Shown: in pieces, positions 57,801 to 64,000 of the stretch | Layout: every line of letters begins with the position of its first letter | How positions within the stretch are numbered: the stretch's first letter is position 1 | Made by a program: the position numbers and the translations under genes | Source of the DNA: Rhynchospora pubera | Lineage: Eukaryota > Streptophyta > Magnoliopsida > Poales > Cyperaceae | Assembly: GCA_028095005.1 (NCBI GenBank) | Contig: CM051459.1 | Coordinates: 135,371,657 to 135,435,656 of the forward strand | Direction: 5' to 3' | Length of the DNA stretch: 64,000 nucleotides | The notes under the pieces: model-generated | Seen by the model: the letters and a program-made list of their open reading frames with translations, nothing else | Told to the model about the DNA's origin: nothing | Database searches by the model: none

Positions 57801-60800
57801 CCACGGCTTCATGACAACCACAAGATCAAGATGAATGGTGAGATATGCATAGACCTCTCCATGGAAACCCTAACTTCAAGCCTATATAAAGACCTCAAAT
57901 CAGAAGAAGAAAAAAGCCTCCACCAACCCCAAGCTTACCATATACACTGAAGCTCTGCCTACATCCTTGGTTAGGTTAGAATATAAGAGAGAAAGCTCTG
58001 TAATTTCGTCGAGCAGATAGCTTGTAATAGGAAATAGAAGAAAAGAAGAGAGAAGAGAGAGTCTAGGTAGCTTGAATCTGTAAACCACCTCTTCTATATA
58101 TCAATAAAGAAGTTTTGGGAGTTCAATTGCTGTTTTGATTGGCGTTTGAGTGAGCCCAGCCACCAATCCATGGTGGTTGGTGCCATATATCTGTTTTGAT
58201 TAATTTCTTTGTTTTCTTGCATCTAAACATCTCACATCTGCATCTAACATAAGATAAAAGTGACTTAAAAGGGTTTGTGCACCTCTGGATGCACAAGGAC
58301 AGCAGGTTTGAAGCTCTCTAGCCATGGCCAGATCTCGATTTCGTCTCCCTGACACAACTGAAGAGAAGGCATACCCTCCAACGGCTCAAATCGACAAAAG
58401 AAGAGAAGTATGTGCGGTGCAACTCGCCTGAGAAGAGAACAAACCCCTCAGGAGGCGCAATTTGGCGGAGACAGCCGAGCATGGTGAAAATGGCAAGCCG
58501 AAGTGGGCCCAGTCAATTATGTGTGCAATGGCGAAATTGAAGGTAGAGAAGAAAAGAGGAGGAGGAGACGATCCTGTGGAACCCAACCTCAATCAAAATG
58601 GTGGCCGGAATGCTCGAGTCAACGGCGGAGGAGCCACTGTGCCGTCGGGTCAAAGGCAACGGACGAAATCGTAAGGAGATGGAAGAAAAAGGAAGAAGAA
58701 GTTGACTCCTTGACCATGCACGAATCTTGACGCCTATCAATGGACAGATCATGTTGACAACGGTTAAAAAGAGATGGCCTGCGATGATCCTCTGTGGTGA
58801 CAAATCTACAAAGCACCAAATATGAGCCATGATATATGAAGATATGGAGGCGTTGTACAAAAGAACACACCAAAGGAGACACAGAAAGAGAAGACTCCAT
58901 CAAATGATAAGACCAACTTAGATGAACCTGGTGCACTGTGAACCAATCGGACCTAAGCCCAACTCAGACCCAACCCGGTGCATGGGTGCGGGCATGAACC
59001 AACTGACTCGACCAGCTCAACCCAACGCCTATGCCCAATCTTCTGCGACTCAAACTGTGTGGCCAGCGCTGTTGCATACCACAAACCGCATCTTCTTGCC
59101 CACGTGGCCCACCCAGAAGCTGACACCTCAACCCTGCCGATGACGTGGACCAACCAGAGAATTTGCAGCAAACCAAAACTTCAAAAATGCATTAAAAATA
59201 GCCAGAAAATCAGAAAAATTCTCATAAAATACCAAAATATCCAGAAAATTATGAAGAACATTTCTATCTGATATATCATATACAAAAAACCAACTTAAGA
59301 GTCACTTTTATTTAAAAGTCCATAAAACTTTAAAAATATCATAAAAATAAATAATAAACATAAACATTATAAAAAACTAATATTGTTATTAAAGGACGGG
59401 AGGGATTCTTGGATGACAGGTATTCTTCAGAGCCAGGACACTCCAGAGCCAGTCAAGTCAGAACCCATACTTCAAACTTAAGACCCAAGCCAAGTCAGGA
59501 CTTCAAGACAATTCCCGAGAAATTGAACCCAGACATCTAAACTCAACTGGGACTCAGAACTGAACCTAAATCCAAACTCCATAACTAAATACCGAAGCCT
59601 CAACCAGACCCAAACCCAGAAATTCAGAACGAAGGCCTGAAACCAAGAAACTAAAATCCAAATACCAATGTTGAACCATAACCAGACTCAAACCAAATCC
59701 ATAGCTCCAGATTCTGAATCAAGTCTCAAACCCTAAATCCTAAACCCTAAACCCTAAATCCTAAACTAAGAGACTAAAATCCAAATACCAATATTAAACC
59801 ACAACTAGACTCAAATCAGACTCAGAGCTCCAGATTCTGAATTAAGTCTCAAACCCAAAATTCAACTCCAAATCCAAACTCGAATGAACATCCAAAAGCC
59901 AAGTCCAAACCTAGAGGCCAATACTAAGTCAAACGCCAAATCAAATCAAACAAGATCCTAAGGCTCTATATCCTGGCACTACACAGAAAGCCAAGTCCAT
60001 ATCAAGATAACCAAGACCAACCTATGATCCAACGATCTGACTGTCTTATGATAACAATCTTAGAAGCAATAAAAGTTATAATTATAAAAGATAAAGCATC
60101 GAAGTCTGCATATCGCTTAAAGTTTAAGTCAGCATAGCATGCATATGCATTCTGCATCATGACCACATTCCACATAGCACTAGCCATTATATCAAGTAAA
60201 ACTGACTCCAATTGCCTTCAATGCCTAATCATTTAATTATTCCCGATCTAGAGGTGCTCTTGTCTGATTCCCAACTTGGACTCGGATCGGAGGTAATTAA
60301 CAGCAGGGGCTTGCGCCTGCTGGAAGGAAAGGACCTACACACAAACAATCAACTCTTGAGGTCCCTAGGGTCGCATTGCTATCTTTCGTTCGTAAAACGG
60401 GTAGTGGTGTTCGAACTCTAGGGGGCTCAAGGGGTATCTGATCCGCATTTTCTTCGCCCCATAGAGGACTATCTGATCTTCCGTGGTCGGACTGAAAAAG
60501 TGCGAGACAGCAATTAGCTTAGCTAGGCAAACAAAATATCAAAATAGGCTCAGTTAGTGGAATCAAGCTACAGATTTGAGCACCAATGTATCAACTTCTA
60601 CCTTTTCATTCAGAATTTATCCGAAATGTAGACCATTAATATTTATATGAAATAAACAAGTACTACGACTCAAGTTAAACTTTTTCTATCTGCAAATAGA
60701 ATTTGATTATCATAAATTTTTAACCAAACAGAAAATCAATCATCTTGAGACTCTCTCCTGGAAACATTTGAAGGAAACTATTTTCCGATAAAACCCACAA

Positions 60801-61475
60801 AAGAAAACTTGCTGGAAGTTAAAAACGGAAATTCCGGAAACAGAAAGTACCTTTTTGAAAAAAAAAAAGGAGAAGTGAAATACCAGAAGAGAGGCCACTG
60901 AAGCAAAGGCAATGGTGGTGTAACGGCCTAAGAAGGTGTCACTGATAAAAGCGCCAAGCACTGGCGTCATGTTTGTGGTACCAAAAACGATGTTCATCAT
61001 TGTTGCTGCTGTGACGCTGTCCATGTGGAAGACTGTTGTTAGATACACCAGTTGGTTCGCCATCGTACCAATCGTCCCGAGCTTCTCAAATGTCTCATTC
61101 CCTATGCTTGATCAATAGGAGCTTATATAATTAATCATATCAAATCTAAATACGATTACTTTATATGTGTATACAAAAAAAGTGGCATAAGTCTTAAAAC
61201 AAGTAAAAAATAAATGAGGGGGACTCAAATGCACAATAATAATTTCAAATTCAAAGAAAATATTTAGAGAATATTACGACTTTCTCTCCACTCTCTTATT
61301 GAAAGAAAGTATATATGGCAACAAAGATACAGTTATTGAATTAGATGATGAGATCCATACCAATAACAAAAGGCATGGATTTCCATCCTTGGTACTCGAC
61401 TGATTCTTGTCCATGATCGCTCTCTCCTCCCTCCACTTTCTCCAACTCCAGTGTCTTTCCAAAACCTTCACTCAT
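30898..61475 (-). CDS. NRT1/PTR family (NPF) proton-coupled transporter, NPF2-like, four exons
   Basis: Exons on the minus strand are 61475-61361, 61101-60884, 32895-32339 and 31750-30898. They join with GT-AG introns and correct phases into 580 residues, the usual NPF length. Near residues 41-45 the ETFEK sequence is the ExxE(R/K) proton-coupling motif of TM1. Residues ~169-174 read FGADQF, followed by NPKTESGRRG and SFFNWYYCTFTVAMMIS. The C-terminal half has the usual WIPIYDRL, GLSEAFSIIGQNEFYYQQFP and SVASAVLLLG stretches. The family moves nitrate, peptides, glucosinolates or hormones across the plasma membrane with protons; overall wording is closest to the NPF2 clade, but the substrate cannot be read from sequence. 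Intron 2 (32896-60883) is 27,988 bp because a 25.7-kb retrotransposon sits in it; without the insert it would be about 2.3 kb. No coding damage is seen. Confidence 0.92.
31751..32338 (-). other. Intron 3 of the NPF gene
   Basis: 588 bp, with splice sites at GTAATTTC (donor, minus strand) and CTGTAATAG (acceptor). No nested element recognised. Confidence 0.7.
33089..33481. mobile_element. Foldback MITE D in NPF intron 2
   Basis: TGGGCAAAAATCAGCCACGA at the left is matched by the reversed right end ...TCGTGGCTGATTTTAGCCCA, and pairing continues inward through CCGTCAGC and TCTCCATA-type words. Target duplication not clear. Non-coding. Confidence 0.65.
33482..34305. other. Plain intron DNA of NPF intron 2
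   Basis: AT-rich, no feature recognised. Confidence 0.4.
34306..34592. mobile_element. Short hAT-like MITE
   Basis: Left end TAGAGCTGTCAAAC and right end GTTTGACAGCCATA are inverted repeats, and the interior is full of CCGTTTCGTTT / GGAACGGAACGG words. An 8-bp duplication is not evident, so the hAT call is from end similarity only. Confidence 0.5.
37599..37608 (+). promoter_or_regulatory. TATA box of the 5' LTR
   Basis: CTATATAAAG in a suitable context, about 200 bp before the AATAAA polyadenylation word at 37820-37825. This suggests U3 of ~2.8 kb, a short R and a ~2.4-kb U5. The same sites are at 57882 and 58103 in the 3' LTR. Confidence 0.6.
37820..37825 (+). terminator. Polyadenylation signal in the LTR
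   Basis: AATAAA downstream of the TATA box within the LTR; in the 3' LTR the matching word at 58103-58108 would end the element's transcript. Confidence 0.5.
40232..40249 (+). other. Primer binding site
   Basis: TGGCACGCCCAGTGGGAC begins five bases after the LTR end. TGG pairs with the CCA end of a tRNA; a site of this wording is what I would expect for Tat/Ogre-type elements, but I have not matched it to a particular tRNA. Confidence 0.75.
40290..45869 (+). pseudogene. Gag-type ORF with two gag modules, one in-frame stop
   Basis: One reading frame of 1,859 codons is interrupted only by TAA at 43818-43820. The N-terminal ~1,100 residues are polar and unrecognised, with a coiled coil near residue 440 (ELEEKQRQLEQLRLEN) and a four-fold ~41-residue repeat (about 42040-42480). 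Gag module 1 begins near 43640 (VIPKFRLFDG) and runs through GPALEWYASLEENSIQTWED. A long coiled coil follows (about 44540-44760). Module 2, near 44820-45070, repeats the pattern (MIPDFEMFTGD, GPAFEWYDSLEEDSIRTWSD) but is cut short. A zinc-knuckle-like CLYHRIIGHPIEKC is at 45513. At the stop, the matching place in module 2 has Gln (CAA), so a single C-to-T change explains it. The start ATG at 40290 is my choice; the frame is open into the LTR. Confidence 0.8.
45950..46345. repeat. 60-bp tandem repeat array
   Basis: Units of almost exactly 60 bp built on AAACCAAATCCAAACCAACA and ATCAAAACCAAAATCAAGTT. Its Lys/Thr/Pro-rich frames are by-products. It follows the gag frame directly. Confidence 0.85.
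46440..47235. repeat. ~160-bp tandem repeat array, five copies
   Basis: Each unit holds GAGAAAAGTCTTCCTATACC or a variant, then CTTGAGATCTTCGGTATCA and TGGTATCTCATCCTCAAG. Copies start near 46449, 46607, 46766, 46930 and 47092. Non-coding. Confidence 0.85.
47236..48180. other. Internal retrotransposon DNA without recognised features
   Basis: C- and A-rich non-coding DNA. This is where pol would be expected in a complete element; the frames here are short and carry no protease, RT or integrase motif. Confidence 0.55.
48181..48590. repeat. ~130-bp tandem repeat, three copies
   Basis: Units contain GGTACTAGGTGCCTGTTCAT (or a one-base variant), AAAGGATGAACAAAGTTC-type words and CTTGAACTCTAAATTAAGAC, at about 48190, 48320 and 48460. 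Confidence 0.8.
48826..49130. repeat. Short degenerate repeats
   Basis: Words such as GTATGTTCCTAGCTGCCGTA, AGCCAGGAGAAAA and AACAAGTCCCACCGG recur three times with changes. The open frame over them is not protein-like. Confidence 0.55.
49400..50699 (-). CDS. Antisense retrotransposon gene 1: plant transposon-associated protein, two exons
   Basis: Exons 50699-50110 and 50015-49400 (minus strand) join with a GT-AG intron of 94 bp in phase 2, giving 401 residues. The start MAGVIDPRNPKRPRDEG is basic and may be a nuclear signal. The core (PDITKLFYANLRVTFDHHGI, then GRLFHIGVEDLADLIG and later LHRLFFLVINYILFPQG) resembles the 'putative plant transposon protein' type of domain found with Athila/Tat elements. 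The C-terminal ~60 residues are Ser/Pro-rich then a helix (HIDQRFKELDQRLENVESVL), likely a coiled coil. Role unknown. A TATA word lies ~70 bp upstream. It sits tail side to the PMD gene on the same strand. Family call is by pattern only. Confidence 0.7.
50767..50780 (-). promoter_or_regulatory. TATA box for antisense gene 1
   Basis: ATTTATATATATAA read on the minus strand, about 70 bp before the ATG at 50699. It supports transcription of the antisense gene independent of the LTR. Confidence 0.5.
50800..51148. other. Spacer between the two antisense genes
   Basis: A-rich DNA with two long A runs near 51090-51118; no gene seen. Confidence 0.4.
51149..54890 (-). CDS. Antisense retrotransposon gene 2: plant mobile domain (PMD) protein, six exons
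   Basis: Minus-strand exons 54890-52838, 52756-52562, 52423-52223, 52138-51869, 51778-51638 and 51570-51149 give 1,093 residues. All five introns are GT-AG and phase 1. Residues ~1-680 hold the plant mobile domain: 'NTFPLEDRDATLDIQQMVHL' with LGVPAEG after it, 'FRAWIRYFMDRVPEG', 'AAYLSWWLCYYVLP', 'IRPGVFVMAATLARGFRVSL' and 'LVNVYRAMRELTS'. A basic stretch follows. The later exons encode a duplicated FEYYA(A/T)TP segment, a charged helix (EEEARIEQRKRQNEDLIHAE) and an acidic tail. Related PMD proteins (MAIN/MAIL1 in Arabidopsis) act in nuclear genome upkeep and silencing; transposon copies are known but their role is not. Low-complexity T-rich introns are open on the unspliced strand, so the exon ends are my reading. 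Confidence 0.8.
55087..55095 (+). other. Polypurine tract before the 3' LTR
   Basis: GGTGGGGGG, four bases before the LTR start at 55100. Nearly pure purine and in the right place for plus-strand priming. Confidence 0.65.
55100..60509 (+). repeat. 3' LTR
   Basis: Same length (5,410 bp) and ends as the 5' LTR, offset by 20,283 bp. Contains matching TATA (57882-57891) and AATAAA (58103-58108). Confidence 0.95.
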
Positions 61476-62364
61476 CTTTCTCTCTCTCTCTCTCTGTTAT
61501 TAATTTTCGGTGCTCTTTGTAAGGGAGTTGGCGGGAGTAGAGAGAGAAAGTAACGGTAGGCAAGGGTTAAAAGTGAGAAGTGCGCTTTAATTGTGAAGAT
61601 AACCTCTCACTGCGGTGTCAGTTATATAGACACTATGCGCCGTTATGGGACCTCGGACTCGGAGCCTCCACTTACTCCATCCAGTCCTAATTTAAGTCCA
61701 AACCCATTAATTAATTCCCCAGTTCTTAAACAATATGTAGCTAAAAAAAAAACTATATATAGCAATTGTTTACGTCAGTTCAACAAAAGGTCTCTGTGAG
61801 GAGTCCCAGTTCTCTGCAGTGACATACTGACATGTACAAACCGTCGAGCGCGTTGAGAATTATCCTCATAGTCGTAGCCTTTAATCTCATTTCCTGTAGT
61901 AGGTTAACACGTTAATTTAAGTTGTTTGCGATTGACATGTCATGCTATTATATGTGTCAAATATTTAATTTTGTTGGAACTATTATGTTTAGAAAATTAT
62001 TTAGTACCTAGCTATGCCTAAAAAACTCACTTCGTTTATAAAAAATATTGTTTCAAATAAATGAATATGGAATCTTTTGCTCCTTATTTTCAATATATGT
62101 ACTTACTAAATAAGATTAAGTAAATAAACTAGATTTAATTTATGGTGAGCATCAGTTAACTGTGTATCAGACAAAATTTTACGGTGTTCAAGTATAAATG
62201 GTTATAAATGAAACGAACAGTCAAAACTCAAAAATTCATCTCTAAAGTCATTTATGACCACACTTTTAGAACTTTTTCTTTTGGTGAAAAATTATTGTTG
62301 GTAATAACTAAAAAAATCTTTATTTTTGTTGTTAATTTCAAACCCTATAGCATGATTATATATA
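61476..62364. other. Upstream region of the NPF gene
   Basis: A (CT)n run lies at 61479-61495 just before the ATG (on the NPF strand an AG-rich leader). I cannot pick a firm TATA box. Beyond ~61620 the DNA is AT-rich without features. Confidence 0.45.
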
Positions 62365-62393
62365 CTAGATGAGGGGTAGGCGGCTTCGCCGCC
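62365..62393 (-). mobile_element. Helitron 3' terminus
   Basis: On the minus strand the hairpin GGCGGC-GAA-GCCGCC (62393-62379) is followed by 10 bases and CTAG (62368-62365), then T. A GC-rich hairpin about 10 nt before CTRR and a T at the host side is the standard Helitron 3' end. The body would extend to the right on this map; I could not fix the 5' end (TC...). Nothing coding is visible nearby, so it is a non-autonomous copy or fragment. Confidence 0.7.
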
Positions 62394-62888
62394 ATTTGAT
62401 AAATTTTGATGGCTAAATCTATCAATATATAAAGAAATATATGTTTCCAATATATCTATTTTATATTTACTTTATATATAAAAAACTATCTTAGATGATT
62501 GGTACAATTATTTTTAATATATTTAATCAAAAAATATTTTTAATTAAAAGCCAATGGAATCATGGCTTTTAATTAAGAAGGGTAAACTTCTAGAATATAT
62601 TCAGATTGATCGATCAACGAAAATTGGAGGACTCAGATTGCATGTCGTATAAGGGGATAAATTTTTTTTCCTATAGATTTCTAAATATATCTACCTTAGA
62701 TTTCCAAATATATTTAATTTTTAAACTATTTTTAATTTATATAAATAACAGTGTAAAAAAAATTAACTCTATTTTTGACCGATATTTCAAATTTAAATAT
62801 CGGCCACGGTTTTTAATATATATCTTAGATTTCTATCCAATCTTAAACAAATCCACTTGATTGAATACAAATATTAGGAGTCCATATC
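62394..62888. other. AT-rich DNA, probably Helitron body
   Basis: TATTT/TTAAAT-rich sequence with short repeats (TAGATTTCTA twice, AATATATTTAAT twice). No gene. Likely interior of the Helitron whose 3' end is at 62365, but the far end is undetermined. Confidence 0.35.
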
Positions 62889-63179
62889 TGCTAGCAGATA
62901 TTTGTAACTTTAGGGTGCGTTTGGATCGTTGGAAGAAAGAAGAAGAAGAAAGAAGAAGAAAAAAAAATTATAAACAATCCAAACTCTTTACAAAGTTACA
63001 CACTTCCCAATACTTGTTCTCACTTCTTCCCTTCTTTCCTTCTTCCCACACCTATCCAAACGCACCCTTAAAGAGGTGATATATGCTTGGTTAAGGCAAA
63101 ACCGCAAAAGGCCTGTACTATGCTAGCAGATATTTAAATAGGTGATACATGCTTGGTTAAGGCAAAAGGCCTGTACTGA
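62889..63179 (+). repeat. Tandem duplication split by a MITE
   Basis: TGCTAGCAGATATTT...GGTGATA(T/C)ATGCTTGG...CCTGTACT occurs twice in a row: copy 1 is 62889-62912 plus 63068-63119, copy 2 begins at 63121. Copy 1 is interrupted by the Tourist-like MITE. Confidence 0.65.
62913..63067. mobile_element. Tourist-like (PIF/Harbinger) MITE
   Basis: Ends GGGTGCGTTTGGAT and the inverse ATCCAAACGCACCC, 155 bp, with TTA on both sides (62910-62912, 63068-63070), the target duplication size and sequence of PIF/Harbinger. A-rich GAAGAA interior on one side and TTCTTCCC on the other can fold back. Confidence 0.75.
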
Positions 63180-63515
63180 GAAGCACACTATCTATAGAAA
63201 GCGAGTCCGACATGGCTTCACATCAGCTCATGCACTTTAGAATTCTATTGGAATTAGAGTACAAACTCTTTAGGCATGTGGCTCAAGCTTGTAAGAACTT
63301 TACTGAATAACGTGGATTCGGTTAATTGCCAATTAATTAGATGACATCGCAGATTCTGTTCTCCAACAGATTGGAGAGTGAGAGACAACTACTTTTTAAA
63401 ATGAGAGATAGAAATGATTTGCTTACTGTCAGAACAGAGGTAGATATAGACCAGAGGAACGCTAAAAGGACGCAATGAGTCAATTTAACGAAAGAACATT
63501 GAGTTAAATCTAACT
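63180..63515. other. Spacer, no feature recognised
   Basis: No gene or repeat that I can name; it may already belong to the decayed LINE that follows. Confidence 0.35.
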
Positions 63516-64000
63516 CAGGGACAGGACATGGTTTCTTGGAAGTGGACTTCAGATGGAGAGTATTCAGTGGCATCAATCTATTAAAAAGCTTTCTAGTGCT
63601 GGCAAGGTCAAATTTAACTTCAAGGAGATTTGGAATATTAAAGCTCCTTCCACAATTAAACAGTTCCTCCTATTCGTTACTCATGGGAGGATACTTACTC
63701 AAGATCAACTAATTGGAAGAAATATCCTTGTCCAGGCCGACTGTCATCTGTGCCATGCAAATATCAATTCAACATCTGTTCTGCGACTCAGTGGCGGATC
63801 TAGAAAAAATATTTAGGTGGGTCTGACAACCTCTGTTTAAGTCTTCAGCCCCACTTTTAAGTGCTCCAATGGCAGAAAAAATTAGCTGGGGCTAAAGGGC
63901 TCCAAGGGCTCGACGGCGTGAGGTGGGGCTCTAGCCCCACCCGCCCCGGTGGTAGATCCGCCCCTGCTGCGACTGTACATTTGCAAAGGAGCTATGGTCA
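63516..64000 (+). pseudogene. LINE (L1-type) ORF2 fragment: zinc-binding reverse transcriptase tail, broken
   Basis: Conceptual pieces read VSWKWTSDGEYSVASIY, then KFNFKEIWNIKAPSTIKQFL, RNILVQADCHLCHANI and, beyond the inserted hAT element, CTFAKELW. This is the zf-RVT region found at the C-terminus of plant LINE ORF2 (a W..W...P.K...F pattern, then CxxC and HLF..C). The pieces lie in different frames and there are in-frame stops, so it is a relic. It runs off the right edge of the window. Confidence 0.75.
63789..63966. mobile_element. 178-bp hAT-type MITE with perfect 8-bp target duplication
   Basis: Ends CAGTGGCGGATCTAG and, inverted, GTAGATCCGCCCCTG. CTGCGACT is present at 63781-63788 and 63967-63974. 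Removing the element rejoins the LINE sequence, which proves the order of events: LINE first, then hAT. Confidence 0.85.

Larger units (their letters stand above)
34817..60509 (+). mobile_element. 25.7-kb non-autonomous Tat/Ogre-like LTR retrotransposon inside NPF intron 2
   Basis: Two 5,410-bp LTRs (34817-40226, 55100-60509) enclose 14.9 kb. The 5-bp target duplication GCAAT is at 34812-34816 and 60510-60514. A tRNA binding site follows the first LTR and a purine tract precedes the second. Inside, in order: a gag-type ORF on the plus strand, several tandem-repeat arrays, then two spliced genes on the minus strand. Antisense genes near the 3' LTR and this type of gag and primer site are known from the Tat/Ogre branch of Ty3/gypsy. 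No protease, RT, RNase H or integrase motif exists anywhere in the internal region, so it needs a helper element. The element is opposite in direction to the NPF gene. Confidence 0.93.

Overview
The window is nuclear DNA of a flowering plant. The evidence is spliced GT-AG genes of plant-only families (a GASA/snakin peptide, a DYW-type PPR protein, an NRT1/PTR transporter) set in a dense, AT-rich mix of plant transposons: a Tat/Ogre-like LTR element, CACTA, hAT, PIF/Harbinger, Mutator-like, LINE and Helitron pieces. The sequence does not let me name the species or decide between monocot and dicot. Only three host genes are visible, and one of them is dead.

Layout. 1-5238: an AT-rich gene-free stretch ending in a polypurine tract and a 2.67-kb LTR. 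5239-6987: a four-exon GASA gene whose start codon lies only about 200 bp from that LTR. 7488-9557 (minus): a PPR-DYW gene broken by two stops and at least two, probably three, frameshifts. 10437-15975: a CACTA element with a perfect CAT target duplication. It is built of two related units, each carrying one DUF4283-like gene, and has no transposase. 16288-18421: a long-inverted-repeat, Mutator-like element. 18456-20937: foldback MITEs, a hAT-like element and a tiny LINE tail. 21182-27185: a second CACTA element (TAT duplication) with a decayed TNPA-like gene and a Copia-like LTR piece. 27186-30897: gene-poor DNA with a MITE and a 111-bp minisatellite. 30898-61475 (minus): an intact four-exon NPF transporter gene of 580 residues. 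61476-64000: a Helitron 3' end, a Tourist-like MITE and a LINE fragment split by a small hAT element.

The most striking object is a 25.7-kb LTR retrotransposon (34817-60509, 5-bp duplication GCAAT) lying antisense inside intron 2 of the NPF gene. Its two 5,410-bp LTRs differ at only about six positions, so it moved very recently. It nevertheless encodes no protease, reverse transcriptase, RNase H or integrase. It carries one long gag-type frame with two gag modules (one stop codon inside), several tandem-repeat arrays, and two antisense genes that splice cleanly on paper: a two-exon gene (401 aa) and a six-exon plant-mobile-domain gene (1,093 aa) whose five introns are all phase 1. It must have been mobilised in trans.

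The host genes show no joint pathway. GASA is a secreted cysteine-rich peptide, the PPR gene is a relic of an organelle RNA-editing factor, and NPF is a plasma-membrane proton-coupled transporter. What links the region is repeated transposon insertion next to or inside genes.
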